From NCBI GenBank assembly GCA_036971615.1, contig JAYKKR010000009.1:1240001-1304000 (forward strand): a stretch of 64,000 nucleotides of DNA. Reading direction: 5' to 3'. The position numbers and the translations under genes are program-made. Of this stretch, positions 1-12,929 are shown piece after piece. Under the pieces are notes generated by a model. That model searched no databases, was not told the origin of the DNA, and was given only the letters and a program-made list of their open reading frames with translations. The number at the start of each line of letters is the position of its first letter. Within the stretch, counting starts at the first letter, position 1. The DNA comes from Amyloporia xantha (Eukaryota > Basidiomycota > Agaricomycetes > Polyporales > Adustoporiaceae).

Positions 1-336
1 CCAAGTGCGCTCTTACTGATTCTTCCTTATCACAAAAGGATTTAATTTGTGTCCAGGTCTCCAATTTGGCCATCGCCAATATAAGTTGGAGATACTATCT
101 GGTGTTTATTTGCTTGAACGCGGTGGATTTTGCCATCATAGCATTGTTCTTCCCAGAAACGAAAGGTGTGTCTCCACGTCAAGTTTTCCAAATCATACTG
201 AAGATATTTGGAACCAGGAAGATCGCTGGAACAGATGGCAGAGCTGTTCGGCGATGAAGTTGATCATAGCGAAATGAGCGATCTTCCACGCGATCGAGGG
301 AAATCTGACCATGATCCAAGAAAAGAAGACGCATAG
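1..336 (+). CDS. MFS sugar/H+ symporter, 3' end (partial)
   Basis: This is the last part of a fungal sugar permease of the major facilitator superfamily (lactose permease/hexose transporter type), a plasma-membrane H+-coupled importer. The first exon end is 1-4, then an intron 5-56 (ends tccag), exon 57-165, intron 166-217, exon 218-336. Splicing gives ...VSNLAIANISWRYY, a last membrane helix, then the family's conserved PETKGRSLEQMAELFGDEVD ending, and a short hydrophilic tail to TAG at 334-336. The second intron is supported because the unspliced frame stops early while the spliced frame restores the PETKG-R-(S/T)-LEE motif of sugar porters. The 5' part lies outside the window, so substrate cannot be judged. 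Family call is firm. Confidence 0.85.
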
Positions 337-1170
337 TTCTATACAAGACGGACATATGCATGTCATGCAGATGTATGTGGTATCTATCATCGAAACAAGT
401 CTAACAGAGTGGATGGCATATCGTTCCGAACTGAGATATTGTGTAATTGTGTTATTATGGGAAGCGAATTCAGCTTATCGAACTTCGCGTGCTGAGTTTA
501 GCCTCTATGATGATTCTCTATGTATGCATTTGCGTGCCACAACTGAGTCCTAACTCGGATGTCGACCTTGATTAGCAACGACACCCCACAACTGTATTGT
601 AAACCGGTACAGCTGACAAGTACATACGCCTATAGCTATGGCAAGAAATAATCATAGCAGCCGTGTCGTCGATGCCACCCATATGATAATTGTACTGTCG
701 AAGTGAAGTGCAACAAGTTAACGGCATGAGAGACGTGAACATTCCACAGTCGCCAACTGCCATCGCAGATGATACAGGATATGCCAAGGGTAATGATTCT
801 TACAGAGTCTCCTCTGGCTCTCTGAAGTTGTGCCTGAAACCCTTTGATCACTTGCTCGAAGGGTTGCTTGTCTCACGACGCTTTTCGTCGCCGCCGACAC
901 GTCGCCCTACACCCTGTTGTCAACAATGAAAAAGAGCATGCTTACACGAGTTGCAATGGTCGGGATGGAGCCATGCCAACCCGACGATGCGGTCAAATAT
1001 AAGCACGGAGCAGTTGATCTTCCAACAATAGCATTTAGCATCTCATATTGCTAGCCATACGACCTAGGTGTAACAGGAAATATTCACTATCTTGCCCGAC
1101 CGTGTCCGAACGAACACCGCAAGTACGGCTGCTGCGATTTGAACATGATGTCGTAGGTCACTAGCTGCCA
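337..1170. other. Intergenic stretch between transporter and F-box gene
   Basis: No open reading frame with family features and no clear repeat was seen in this 0.8 kb. The two flanking genes converge here, so it should hold two 3' ends. Confidence 0.5.
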
Positions 1171-2457
1171 TTACCACCGCGTATTAAGGACGATCAGCAC
1201 ATCTGGAAGTCGAATGTCAAGCACCGTTATAACTACAGAAGAAGTAAGAGACGCGTACATGATGACACCTCGTTTCTGTAGTTTGGGGAACTTCTTTTGG
1301 ACCATGGTTTGCCATTCGACAGCATCGATAGACAGCCAATTATCCGGAAAGAAGACGTATGCAAGCTGGGCGAATTGAGGCCGACAGAGAATCTCGTCAA
1401 TGCGACTACACGGGAACAACTCGAGGCCTTTGTCCGACGCAACATCTCCCAATGTTATGACGAATGTGACTTCACGAAGTTCGTACGACGATATCTGCAA
1501 TAATAAAGTAGGTACCCAGCTCTGATCGGACGCGTCGTCGATGAACAGAGCTAATTCCAGTGACCGAAGAGCGGTATTGTACTCCAAGCTCAAGTGACCG
1601 CCTGAAAATGGTCCATTCAGTATGTGCTGTGCTATAGATGAGAATCACTCACGGACGGCACGTTGCGCTTGTTCAGCAGTGAGACCAGAAGCATCGAAGT
1701 CCATCGATACTTCTCGCAGCACTGGACCAGCAGCTTTCCAGAGTTGGCCAATCCCAATTGCCTCGGCATCCTCTATCATGATTGCAGGCAGAGAAATGGT
1801 AGTCAGATTATCATTGTCTGCAACCTTGAGAAGCCATTGCACTGTATCGACCATTCGCTGGCGGGAATTATGGCGTGGATTGAGGGTGAGATTGGTCAGC
1901 CTTACGCGGCGTCCAGGTGGCTTGTAAGCGGACCAGTTGAAGTCTCGGGCCTTTGCCCAACATGCACCGTGACATGACAAGGTAGAGAGATTGGGAAATG
2001 CGCACACGACACGACCGAACTGCTCGATATTCGAGAACGTGGTGTGAATGAAGCACAGCTCGGTGACTGACTTAAACTCCGAGAGAAGCCAGTAGAAGGT
2101 AGGGTGAAACGCGGTGGCATCCCATGAACAGCCGTCAACCAAGATTGTCTTCAGTTTGGGCAATTTGCCGACAAGGACGGATGGGAACGCAGCCAAGTGA
2201 GGCGCGGCTTTGCTGCCACGGTTCCGCGTGATGTACAACGTATGCACGAATCCGGCCAGGTACGATTTGGCTACGAGGAGAGCTCTGAGGCAGTCCAGCT
2301 GCGCGCGGCGACTCAATATGATCGTGTGCATGATGTTGATCATGCACGGATAGTACCAGGCGCGACATGTCACAGCGCATGCCCGCAATGCTTGTCTGTC
2401 GCTGAGAAGCCAGTCGATAATGCCTTCCCAAATTTCATAAGGTAAGCAAGGTAGCAT
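1171..2457 (-). CDS. F-box domain protein, LRR-like C-terminal part
   Basis: Predicted two-exon gene of 411 aa: exon 1 is 2457-1653, intron 1652-1602 (GTGAGT...TTTTCAG, 51 nt), exon 2 is 1601-1171. The start is the ATG at 2457; the N-terminus MLPCLPYEIWEGIIDWL matches the F-box core (LPxEIWExIIDxL), followed by ALRACAVTCRAWY. The rest is a series of leucine-spaced segments (for example FPNLSTLSCHGA, VRLTNLTLNPR) typical of the very large family of agaricomycete F-box/LRR-like proteins. F-box proteins recruit substrates to SCF ubiquitin ligases through Skp1; the target of this one is unknown. Exon 2 continues the LRR-like pattern and ends soon after a KKFPKLQKRG motif often seen near the C-terminus of this family. 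The gene converges with the transporter. Confidence 0.8.
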
Positions 2458-3058
2458 GAACACCGCCGTAGTCGACTGCCAAGTAGATATGTGCTTCAGT
2501 GTTCGTCAATTCACAAGCGTAAGTCGACTTACTCGAACGTCCTAAGGTTTTATTTCGGGCAATCGTTCGGAAGCTGAGGATTGTCGCATTCAAATTCGTC
2601 GCCTCTAACGTTGGGGAACTGATGTCGATCCTTCATCAGGGGCCAGTTTATATATGTCCACATTATCAGATGAGCGAGGCGATGTCGACCGCGACAGGTT
2701 TCCATCTGGTCCGGAAGGAGGCAATTGTTCTGATTGACGGTATAAGACAGGTGGCCTGCGTGCATATTTCATTTCAGGAAACCTGAACGCTGCAATTATG
2801 ATTGACAAGTTTCGGCACGGTGTAACAATGAAGCGAGAGACTTGACTCTCGGACTGACACGACAGGCCGCCCTTGGGATGAGGAGGTGACTGCTAAATGC
2901 TAAGCGCTTGAGTATCGGATGGTATTACCTAATTATAGTTTACCTAATTTTAGCTTCTCAGGTGCAGCTACGTTCTCGACCAGACCGAGCTAGGCCACTC
3001 CTGGCCTCTCGTTTGTATATTAGCCTGCTACTCCCTCGATGTCATATAGCTCGCTTCA
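2458..3058. other. Divergent intergenic region
   Basis: This 0.6 kb separates the start of the minus-strand F-box gene from the start of the plus-strand ankyrin-type gene, so it should contain both promoters. Short open frames on the minus strand (2550-2808) lack family features and are not annotated. No clear TATA box was identified. Confidence 0.4.
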
Positions 3059-4039
3059 ATGCTGTTAGACAGTCTTCCTGTCGAGGTATGCAAAGCTTCA
3101 TTTAGATGTGTGAGCCCATTCGCTAAGTCGATTGAACAGCTTCTTTACGAAGTCCAAACTTTTGCGCTTTCGCCATCTCTTCCGCATGCCTCACGACACC
3201 TCTATGCGGTTTACAAATCCGCGCCGTCCTCTGTGCATGCAGCATATCTGATAGGGCGTTATTTTCTTTCTGCTTGCACGTCCAGGGCTGGGCTCGCCTC
3301 TGTAGTCCTTAGGTATCCCCTGTGCACACAAGAGGTACTCGAAGCCATATTTCGCAGTCCAGAATGTCCACCGGTTGGACAAAGAGAGCTCAGTACTCCG
3401 ACGGAATTACCGAGGAGATTGTTCCGCGCACTGGCACCGCGGGATCCGCCCCCAACAGCAAAGAAGAGAAAACGAGAGGATGCAGACGACGATTGGACCT
3501 CAGACGACGACCCTCTACCTTTCCTGCGCTACGTTTACGATCACCCGCGTATACCGAAACCCTACACGAATTCGTACGACGGCTACGCGCTGACGAAGGC
3601 CGTGCATGTCGGCTTCATACCCCTTGTACAGTTCCTTCTAGAACATGATGCCTCTCCTGCGTGCAAAAATGCACTGGCGGTTATGGTCGCGATTCGGCGG
3701 AAAGATCTGAAGCTTGTGCGTATGCTGATCGAGCGGGATGACCGAGAAATAAGCAAGCGAGCGAGAATAGCCGATGAGAAAGGAGCGTCAAAGGGGAGAA
3801 CTGCGGAAGGAGAGAAGAACGCAAGGAAGAACGAGGAAGAGAAACAAATTGCGCAGAAGGACACCAAGGCATTCAAGAGCTCGAAACGGCGAAAGTTGGA
3901 GGACAGAGTTCAAGTTAATCCAGAGATGCTCAAGACTGCGGTTAAGTGTGACGCCAGGAGCATCGTCGAGTATCTCATGAAGGAGAAGGGATGCATACCG
4001 GATATCCAAACGGTTCTCATGATGAGCTCTGGGAGCTGA
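3059..4039 (+). CDS. Basic protein with degenerate ankyrin-like repeats
   Basis: The open frame 3059-4039 codes for 326 aa. A 54-nt in-frame intron is likely at 3086-3139 (GTATGC...GAACAG); removing it gives MLLDSLPVE-LLYEVQTFALSPSLPHAS, which reads like the conserved N-terminus of a basidiomycete family, and a 308-aa protein. The middle holds a nuclear-localisation-like run (KKRKRED near residue 140), an acidic patch (DDDWTSDDDPL), two ankyrin-like helical pairs (ALTKAVHVGFIPLVQFLLEHDASP; AVMVAIRRKDLKLVRMLIERD, each in two parts here), then a highly charged Lys/Glu/Arg segment and a last repeat-like unit (MLKTAVKCDARSIVEYLM). Function is not known; a nuclear scaffold is an inference from charge only. 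No paralogue in the window. Confidence 0.7.
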   Translation: MLLDSLPVEVCKASFRCVSPFAKSIEQLLYEVQTFALSPSLPHASRHLYAVYKSAPSSVHAAYLIGRYFLSACTSRAGLASVVLRYPLCTQEVLEAIFRSPECPPVGQRELSTPTELPRRLFRALAPRDPPPTAKKRKREDADDDWTSDDDPLPFLRYVYDHPRIPKPYTNSYDGYALTKAVHVGFIPLVQFLLEHDASPACKNALAVMVAIRRKDLKLVRMLIERDDREISKRARIADEKGASKGRTAEGEKNARKNEEEKQIAQKDTKAFKSSKRRKLEDRVQVNPEMLKTAVKCDARSIVEYLMKEKGCIPDIQTVLMMSSGS

Positions 4040-4631
4040 GACAGCTATGAGCCGCGCATCAAGAACATGGCGGAAAGTATGCACAATGCAGGCGAAGTCA
4101 AGCGTCCACCCTGGCCGCAGAACAATTGTTGGTGAGCCATTTCAGCCACTGCCTCCGTTCCGCGTTATTGACAAACAGATCGTGTCCGCTTCAGTCACGT
4201 CAAATCTTCTACCGAGTTTGAAGAAGGATTCGGGCACGCCGATGAAGCAGACAGTGTGATTTAGTGTGGTTTTTGCGATCAATATCAGTCTATTCCACGT
4301 TCACGTAGACGTCCAAGGACATTGCGCGCTGGAGTCTGTAGGATAATTTACACAGGCATTCAACTAAAAGCGATGATATGCACAAGATTCAGCACCACAA
4401 TTTGGTGAATGGGGTGAAAAGTACTAGTGCTCTTCGATAGATATGTATATGACAACAGGTGGTACTGGATGCTAACGAGGAAACAACATGACGAACGAAA
4501 CGAAGCGAAAGCCTTCAGCCGTAGGCTAGACGTCTGACAAACTGTCAGCACTGAAGCCAGAGATACAATGATCAGCTACAGTAATGTCCGTGTGCAGGCT
4601 GATGCGAAATACAGACGGATAGAAATACATC
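4040..4631. other. Convergent intergenic region
   Basis: Lies between the 3' ends of the ankyrin-type gene (plus) and eIF1A (minus). It has a 70-codon open frame at 4047-4259 without family features. No terminator-like element could be assigned. Confidence 0.4.
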
Positions 4632-5359
4632 TTAGATGTCGTCGATGTCGACCTCGCCCTCGTCGCCGAACTCGAATGTACACTCGCCCTCCTCGTCACC
4701 GAACGTCTCGGTCTCGTTGATCTTCGCGTTTTCAGGCAGCTCGCCGTATGCTTTCACTGTGGATTAGAAGTAAACGAAATTTCACCCGCGAAAGGAGCAT
4801 AGGATTGAGTTGGATTAGAATCAAAATACACAGCATTGGATAAATACACGTACGACTTCTTGCTTCATCAGCGGTGTATTTGACAATGACATCGGCCTTA
4901 TCATCTTGGAATTCGCGCAGAGACAGCAACACGATGTCTCCTTGATTGATCCAGACCTATTATGTGCCAAGAGTGCGCGGATGTCAGCAAATGGATATTT
5001 GGAAATCGTCCACGATCGAACGCACCTTCTTCCTCATCTTGCCCCGAATGTGGGCCAATCGCTTCTCACCATCGAAGCACTGCGCCTCCAATCTGCCATT
5101 TCCAAGCATCTTTATCACCTGCGCGTACTCCTGCCCGTCTTCCCTGAAGACCAACTCGCGCTTGTCGTCGTCGTTCTCGTTCTTTCCACGTCTCCGGTTC
5201 TTTCCTCCCTGTTTTATTATAGCATTAGTATCTCCGTATCTCCATAGCTAACATCATGGTCGGTCTGACCTTTCCCTTATTCTGCAGATGGGTAATATGT
5301 CAGCATTAGAAGAAATTGCAGATGGGATGATAAATCAACGATTCACTTGCCTTCGGCAT
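4632..5359 (-). CDS. TIF11: Translation initiation factor eIF1A
   Basis: Five exons: 5359-5351 (9 nt), 5281-5270 (12 nt), 5208-5026, 4956-4854, 4756-4632; total 432 nt, 143 aa, the usual length of eIF1A. The factor binds the 40S A site and with eIF1 promotes scanning and start-codon selection. The spliced N-terminus [18 protein letters not shown] is the invariant basic tail; the OB-fold follows ([38 protein letters not shown] split by an intron) and the acidic C-terminus ends in EVDIDDI. Intron 1 (5350-5282) begins GCAAGT and ends CAG, a GC-AG intron; no GT donor keeps the frame. Exon 2 is a 12-nt microexon coding NKGK. The gene is divergent from PP2A, with 333 bp between the two start codons. 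Confidence 0.97.
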
Positions 5360-5692
5360 TTCGATGAGGGATCTGCTTTACGCGTTCAAAAATTGACTCT
5401 CGGGGGGTACGTGAGGTTGTCAGACGATGGTATGGAGATGTAGGGGTATCCGGAGAGGATGTCAGCGAGCACGGCGCTGTGTGTAGTAAAGAGACAGCAG
5501 CCGGAGCCGCCTGCAGGCTCAAGAATGGACTCGATATTTTCCCACGGTGTACTACTTGTGACTGTTATGTCGTGACGTGACGCTTCCCCTACCTCCTATG
5601 TCACGAGTGGTCACCCATGTGCACGCATCATTACGCCCTCCACCCGATTTATTCATCCCTCTACTCTTACCACGACCGAATTGCGAAACAAC
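5360..5692. promoter_or_regulatory. Shared divergent promoter region eIF1A / PP2A
   Basis: The 333 bp between the start codon of eIF1A (minus, 5359) and that of the PP2A catalytic subunit (plus, 5693) must supply both promoters and 5' UTRs. No canonical TATA box is obvious, which fits two housekeeping genes. That the two genes share control is an inference from spacing. Confidence 0.5.
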
Positions 5693-7051
<1,359 letters not shown>

Positions 7052-7832
7052 TCTGCATTCTTTGTCGTCTGCATACTTGGTAGTCCGCATCCTTCTCAGT
7101 GTTACATATTATCGTACATATCAATTGTTACATATGCAGTGTAGCTCATCAGACGACCAAGACGATACCTTTTTTCTTTGTATTCATCTCATGTTTTTGC
7201 TAATTGTTGGGGACGAATTCGGACTCGTAGAAGACAATAACAGAACAGACTTCCAAATTTTCGTCAGGTGCGCCATTCGAGGATGTCGTGCAACCGTGTG
7301 TTTCATGAGTTGGCTTTCGATGAATACTTGCAAATGCTGATTAATTCAAGGGCGCGAAGTTTCGCCTTCTCTACAGGATTTCAAACGAGGTGAGGATCAT
7401 CTCAAATGAACAGTGAATGTGAACACCCTCGAAGATGTCTGTTGCGAAAGTGATCCATACATTCGACTGCACTTGTTGATCCGTGAATCGCCGAGCGTAG
7501 GTGTGAGTCTCCCGCCACGATATTCAACGACTGCGCGGTTTCGCTGGTACCGATTGCGTCCCGACATCGTTGCGGAAAATGTTTAATTGGACTGCTGCGA
7601 TCGATCGTATTGGTAACAGTTATTCAACTGACAGGCCTTCATTCACGCCTAAATCGCATACTGGCTCTGGTTCTCTCACAATCGGTCTACGCTTCCGCAC
7701 GAAATTGACGTCGTACAGCGGGTCATGTACCGAAGTCCAGATGAACATAGTACTGTGCAATGATGATATTGTATGATACGCGTTCGCCGACCCAGAACAT
7801 CATTATTCTGACTTGTGGTGCATGAGAAACAT
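7052..7832. other. Convergent intergenic region PP2A / GNAT-1
   Basis: No supported gene. It holds the 3' UTRs of PP2A (plus) and the first acetyltransferase gene (minus). Open frames at 7062-7340 and 7570-7776 show no family signal. Confidence 0.4.
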
Positions 7833-9017
7833 TCAGTGACAGCCTGTCTTCTCGTCCAATCCATCGAGGCCTCGCGGTTCCCTGACCATCTGTCTTCATG
7901 CATCAGAATAAAATCCACTTATTGGTGGACGCTCTTACCACGCGGATGATTACAGGAGACGTTTTCCAGGTTGGGTTACCATCTCCCAAAGTAAACTCAG
8001 CAACGCTTACGAAGCCGCAGCTTTCGTAGAATCCCGTGTTTAAGATGTTCGATGAAGTGAGCCACATTGCACGTCCTTGTGCATCAGCCTGTAAGGGATA
8101 GTGGCATCAGTTATGCGATGGTAGAGGTTGTAGAACAGGGCATATAACGCACTTCTGCTGTCATTCTGGCGACTAGCATGGTCCCGTACCCTCTCCCTTG
8201 TTTCTTGGGGGTCGTTGCCAAGCCCCGGCATGATAGCATCTCCTTGACTCGATCCCCAACAGCATCCTTCAGTGCCACTGATTGCTTTTCAGAAAATTCT
8301 GCTGCTCGCTTCGTGAGATGGCAAGTAATAGTTCACTTGAGCGTCACACCGAGCGCTGTGATTGAGAAACATTCTACCTTGCGCTGCTCTGCAGTTTGCA
8401 AAATGTCCAAACTCTTCAAGGCTGCAAATAATCCCTTGTGTGGCGCGTCTGGGGGACCAGGAGGATATCTACGATGCATAAAACCAACATCCCAGAACGA
8501 GCATGAGACCCATCCACGATTTGTGCCTGAGTAAGCGTCTCTCTACGGCTTTCGAGGCAAGACTTACAGTAAGGCAAAAGCATCACCTCCATCTATAGTG
8601 AATGCCCGCCTCCCGCGCACGTCAACCACCAAGATTGCTGCGGCAGTCACACGCGAAATAAACTTGTCCAGAAAGAATCTTCTCGCATCCTGCGATAATG
8701 CAACATCACGAAGGGCTGCTTGGATCAGCAACCTGGCTCTACGTACTGGAGGACCGTCTAAGTATGCAAATAGGGGGTCGCCTTTGAATGCCGCTTCAGT
8801 GGTGTTGACTGTGTTCACTATGTGACCTAATAAATAGATCAGACGTCAGCATATGCGCTCTAGCTTCTAATGACAAGTCCTCAGATATGGCAAACACTTG
8901 CCACCTTGTTCACAATAATGGGGCATGATTAGACTCACTATATTTCATCCGCTTGACCTTCGCCTCTAGCGAATCCGCATGGAGAGGGATTACGGGATTT
9001 TTAAGGCTGACCTTCAT
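7833..9017 (-). CDS. GNAT-family N-acetyltransferase (copy 1, intact)
   Basis: Six exons: 9017-8939, 8826-8568, 8468-8378, 8308-8153, 8088-7939, 7889-7833; 792 nt, 263 aa, uninterrupted. GNAT enzymes transfer acetyl from acetyl-CoA to amines or other acceptors; the substrate is unknown. The acetyl-CoA loop is visible as KKQGRGYGTMLVARM (Q/RxxGxG/A), followed by the usual C-terminal strand-helix region FYESCGFVSVAEFTLGDG. The N-terminal part (TEAAFKGDPLFAYLDG) is typical of a basidiomycete-specific GNAT clade. Splice choices are cross-supported: the same exon lengths (79, 91, 156, 150 nt) recur in the paralogues at 11.5-12.6 kb and 20.7-22.0 kb. This is the only fully open copy of four in the window. 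Confidence 0.88.
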
Positions 9018-10094
9018 TCAATGGCAGGCAAATATGACAGGTTGAACAACACTGTTCTGCGCTTGGCCTCGGTACTCGACGCTCGTTGCGGCTGAGATAT
9101 GGGAAGGTAACATCCGCACCTATAAGTATATACGGCTGCGTTGCATGGACTAAGCTCAGAATAGTAAACATTGATCCTAGCGGGACCGGTGTGCGCTACA
9201 AGTCGAGGGGCCCGAGCTCGGGCGTTCCACAGTAGAGTTTCCGTTTCTGTTCTGGTTTCCGACTGGCCGAGATCCGGCAGAGCCCAGAAACTGTGTTTTC
9301 AACTTGGATCAGGACATTGGGAGACTGCACGATTCCCCCATTGAGATTGTTTCAAGAACGTCAGATTCGTTCAGATCCATCCATCAATAAAATTGGGACC
9401 TCCGACTTAAATAATGCTCTCCCTTATGTAATATGATTTGGGTGTCACTCAGCTTGGCTTTGCAAGTTTATTCCAGCGACATGATTATGTAGGATCTATG
9501 AAGTTCTCTATCGGACAAAAATGGAATGCACAAGGATGGGCTATACCTGGTTTTCATAGAAGTGTTATGTTCGCATCGAGATGAATCTCGATTCGGTAAG
9601 ATTTACAATTTTGAAATGTGCGTAAAAGAAAAAGCATCCAGTGTACTTGATCACAAGAAGCCACCGTGACAGCACGCGCTCACAAACATTAGAACAGATT
9701 CAAAGCCTAAGTGCGAGACGGACTCGGATAGACTTCCGCACGGGCAGATCAGTTAGTATCAGTAGCCTAAGAGGAGAGAAAATAAGTATGAGTATCTAAC
9801 GGATGATTTTTTCGAGTGCCTTTTGTGCCCTATCCTCGTGCTTCTGAAACATATTATTCTTTATTAATAAGTGGAAGTTGGAGGCTTTCGGCGAAAGTCA
9901 CGCGCCAGAGCATTCAAATCATTTACTCGAGAAAATTCCAGACATGATCTAGGAAAGGATTAGGACTATACGAATCAACATTGTTCAATGGTGAGTCTTT
10001 GTTCGTCAGATGGGTTTGGCACTGAAGGTTTTCTAACCATCTATCTTCCTGGGCTAACATGAAGGTCACTAGAGTCATCTAGAATGTTCTCACC
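9018..10094. other. Upstream flank of GNAT-1 with duplicated promoter segment
   Basis: The first 200 bp (to about 9220) are clearly similar to 12641-12870 upstream of GNAT copy 2, including a TATA-like stretch near 9120-9135, the segment ggtaacatc-cacctat and gcgggaccg. A 14-bp perfect palindrome GCCCGAGCTCGGGC lies at 9210-9223. From about 9230 to 10094 nothing was recognised. Confidence 0.5.
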
Positions 10095-11010
10095 AAGGGA
10101 ATGACGGCGGGAGGTTTCGTTTATGTGGGATCATTATCCTCCAAAATAATTCCTGCAATGATCACGAAGCCGCAACTTCATAAAAGCGCGCGTTCAAGCG
10201 TTCGATGAGAGGAGCCACATCGCACGCTCAGCTGCATCAGCTTGTAATAAGACAGTGCAACAAGTGGTGTGAGTCCGTCCAATAAATGACCGGGGTAATG
10301 CAAAATTTCGCAACCATAATCGCGACGAGCACAGTCCCATAGCGCCTACACTGCTTCTTGAGGGACGTCGCTAAACTTTGACAGTAAAATAGCTTATCGC
10401 TCTGATCCTCGAAGGTTTCTTTTCAATGCCACAGTGGTCTTCTCCGTATACTCTATTGCTTGCTGTCGTCCTGAAATGAACCCAAATCTCACAAGTACTG
10501 CAACGGAAGGAAGGATTGCGCTGACCCCGAGGTTTGAAAATGTTCAATCCGCCTTTGGCTGCGAATAAGATCTTCTGCAACATCACATAAAGCTCACAGC
10601 ATGACGGAAGTATCGCTTCTACCATCAGTGAATGCACACCGCGGGTGCATAACAAGCACCAGACTTGCGATAATGTCACACGGGATATAGGCGGATAGTT
10701 CTTGTATCCTACAAGGAAACAAGAGAGGTAGCAGGAATCAGTGAGGGATGATGATGGTTCCGACCATACACAGCAGAGGACTGGTCAAGCTCAAGTAAGT
10801 CGCTGAGAGATCCTTCGTATGCGTAGCGGTGTGAGCTGTTTTCAGTGTGTGGCTTATTACATCAGTTTGGCGGGAGCACATTCTACGAAAAGTGATGATA
10901 TGTGATGTGAGCATATGCCCGCAGTAGAGGATTCATAAGTAGTGCTCACGATGCTTCATCCACTTCACCTGCGCCTCCGATAAATACATGTCAGGAATAT
11001 GAATATAGTC
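10095..11010 (-). pseudogene. Decayed GNAT acetyltransferase relic (copy 3)
   Basis: Segments similar to the exons of GNAT copies 1 and 2 appear in the same order and orientation but are full of small gaps and substitutions: an exon-5-like part near 10150-10250 (gaagccgcaacttcataaaa, gagccacatcgcacgc), exon-4-like text near 10310-10440, exon-2-like text near 10600-10690 and an exon-1-like part near 10945-10985 (cttcatccacttcacctgcgcctc). No reading frame survives. It is the middle unit of a tandem array and older than copy 2 by its degree of decay. Boundaries are approximate. Confidence 0.7.
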
Positions 11011-11269
11011 AACTTTCACCTCCATCTAGGTAAGTAACAGAAAGGTAGTTGTATCTTCACTAAGAATTTGACGCTTATTCTTTTACAACACTGAAAGCCA
11101 ACAGCAAGTTCTACAGAAAGAGATTGTGCGGCTGTGCCGTCGCACCGAATATGCCCAGGTAAGACTTCACTGGCACCACTCGATTATGAGTCATAGAGCG
11201 ACTGGGAGCGACTATCAGAGGTATCGAGCTTCCAAGATTTCTTTGTGCAGACTGTTTTGGCAAGATTCA

Positions 11270-11515
11270 GGCAAGACGAGTACTGTTCTTCCCAGAGATG
11301 CCGTATATATCCACGCCGATATCCAGTCTCCAGAGAGAGGGGAATCTAGCATTGGGTTGAGCTCAAAGCCTGTAGGAAATACAGTTTTAAGATTTATCAC
11401 AGCGAATCCGACAGGATTTTCCTGTCGCTGAGATTCTGAGCTATTATCTCGCACAGTGAGGGTAACAAACTTGAGGCTTTAGCGCCGGTCATGCGCGGTG
11501 TGACATTGTTGTCGT
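11270..11515. repeat. Duplicated flank segment R1 (partner at 12930-13185)
   Basis: This segment and 12930-13185 share long runs in the same order, including atatccagtct, tgtaggaaatacag, ttcctgtc and gagattctgag. It is part of the tandem duplication that made GNAT copies; the second copy lies just 5' of the CCT5 gene. Confidence 0.75.
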
Positions 11516-11519
11516 CTAA

Positions 11520-12640
11520 TTAGTTGAGGGCTCGAGGTTCTCTGATCATCTGTCTTCGTGCATCAGCAAAAAAACTACTGACTGTGGTGGACACTCTTAC
11601 CATGCGGATGATTACAGGAGCCGTTTTCCAGGTTGGGTTACTTTCTCCCAAAGTGAACTCAGCAACATTTACGAAGCCGCAGTTTTCATAGAATCTCGTG
11701 TTGAAGATATTCGTCGTGAGCCACATCGCACGCCCTTGTGCGTCAGCCTGTAAATGACAACAGCATCAGTTTAAAAGATGGTCCGGGAGGCTGTAGAATA
11801 GGTATATAACGCACTTCTGCTGACATTCTGGCGACTAGCATGGTTCCGTACCCTCTGCCTTGTTTCTTGGGGCTCGTTGCCAAACCCTGGCATGAAACCA
11901 TCTCTTTGGCTCGATCCCCAACAACGTCATTCAATGTCGCTGATTGCTTCTCGACGAACTCTGCTCCTCGCTGTCGAGGGATGAAGCAATAGTTCACGTC
12001 AGCGTCAAAGCAGGCGCTGTGATTTAGAAACATCCTACCTTGCGCTGCTCCGCAGTTTTCAAAATGTCCAGTCCCTTCAATATTCCCTGGTGCAGCGGGT
12101 CTGGGGGACTAGGAGAGAAACTACGATGCACAAAACCAGACCCAGCCATGTCAGTAAGCGTCTCTCCACTGCTCCTATGACCAAACTTACAATAGGGCAA
12201 AAGCATCGCCTCCGTTTATAGTGAATGCCCGCCGACCGCGCACGTCAAACAACAAGTTCACTGCGAGAGTCAAACCCACAAGACACGTGTTTAGAAAGGG
12301 TCTTCTTTCATCCTACGGTAGTCCGACATAACGCAAGGCAGCTTGAATCAGCAAGTTGGCAATACGTACTGGAGGACCGTCTAAGTACGCAAACAGTGGG
12401 TCGCCTTTGAATGCCGCTGCAGACGTGCTGACCGCGTTCGGTATGTGGCCTAACATATAGATCGGACGTCAATAAATGCGCTCTAGCTTTTGATGACAGA
12501 TCCTCAAAGATGGCGAATCCTTTACACCTTGTTCACATTAATGAGACATGATTAAACTCACTATATTTCATCCACTTGACCTTCGCCTCTAGCGACTCCG
12601 CATCGCCAGGAATTGACGCATATTTCTCCATGGGCTTCAT
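11520..12640 (-). pseudogene. GNAT-family acetyltransferase copy 2 with premature stop
   Basis: Same six-exon structure as copy 1: exon 1 is 12640-12562 (79 nt, MKPMEKYASIPGDAESLEAK), then exons with the acetyl-CoA motif KKQGRGYGTMLVARM and FYENCGFVNVAEFTLGES, last exon 11549-11520 ending NTAA. In exon 2 the codon at 12315-12313 is TAG where copy 1 has CAG (Gln in VALSQDARRFF). All other exons stay open and keep the family motifs, so inactivation looks recent, or the gene is read through or the base is an error. Without readthrough only the N-terminal part would be made, lacking the acetyl-CoA site. Confidence 0.85.
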
Positions 12641-12929
12641 CCAGGTAGATACGTTAGGTTAAACAAAACTGTCGCTAGGGATCGGATGTGTCGGCGCTTA
12701 GCCCTCGAGACTCGACGCACGCTGCAGCTGAGACATGTAAAGGTAACATCGACACCTTTATATATGTACGGTAGTTGCGCTGCATGGGCTAAGCCCAGTA
12801 TGGTAAACTTCAGTCATAGCGGGACCGATGTCGACGTCGGCTAGGAGTCATATCGCAAGTCGAGCGGCTGGAGCTCAGCGCATCAAGGTTGCAATGCTCA
12901 ACAAGAGATGATCAATTGTACTAACACTA

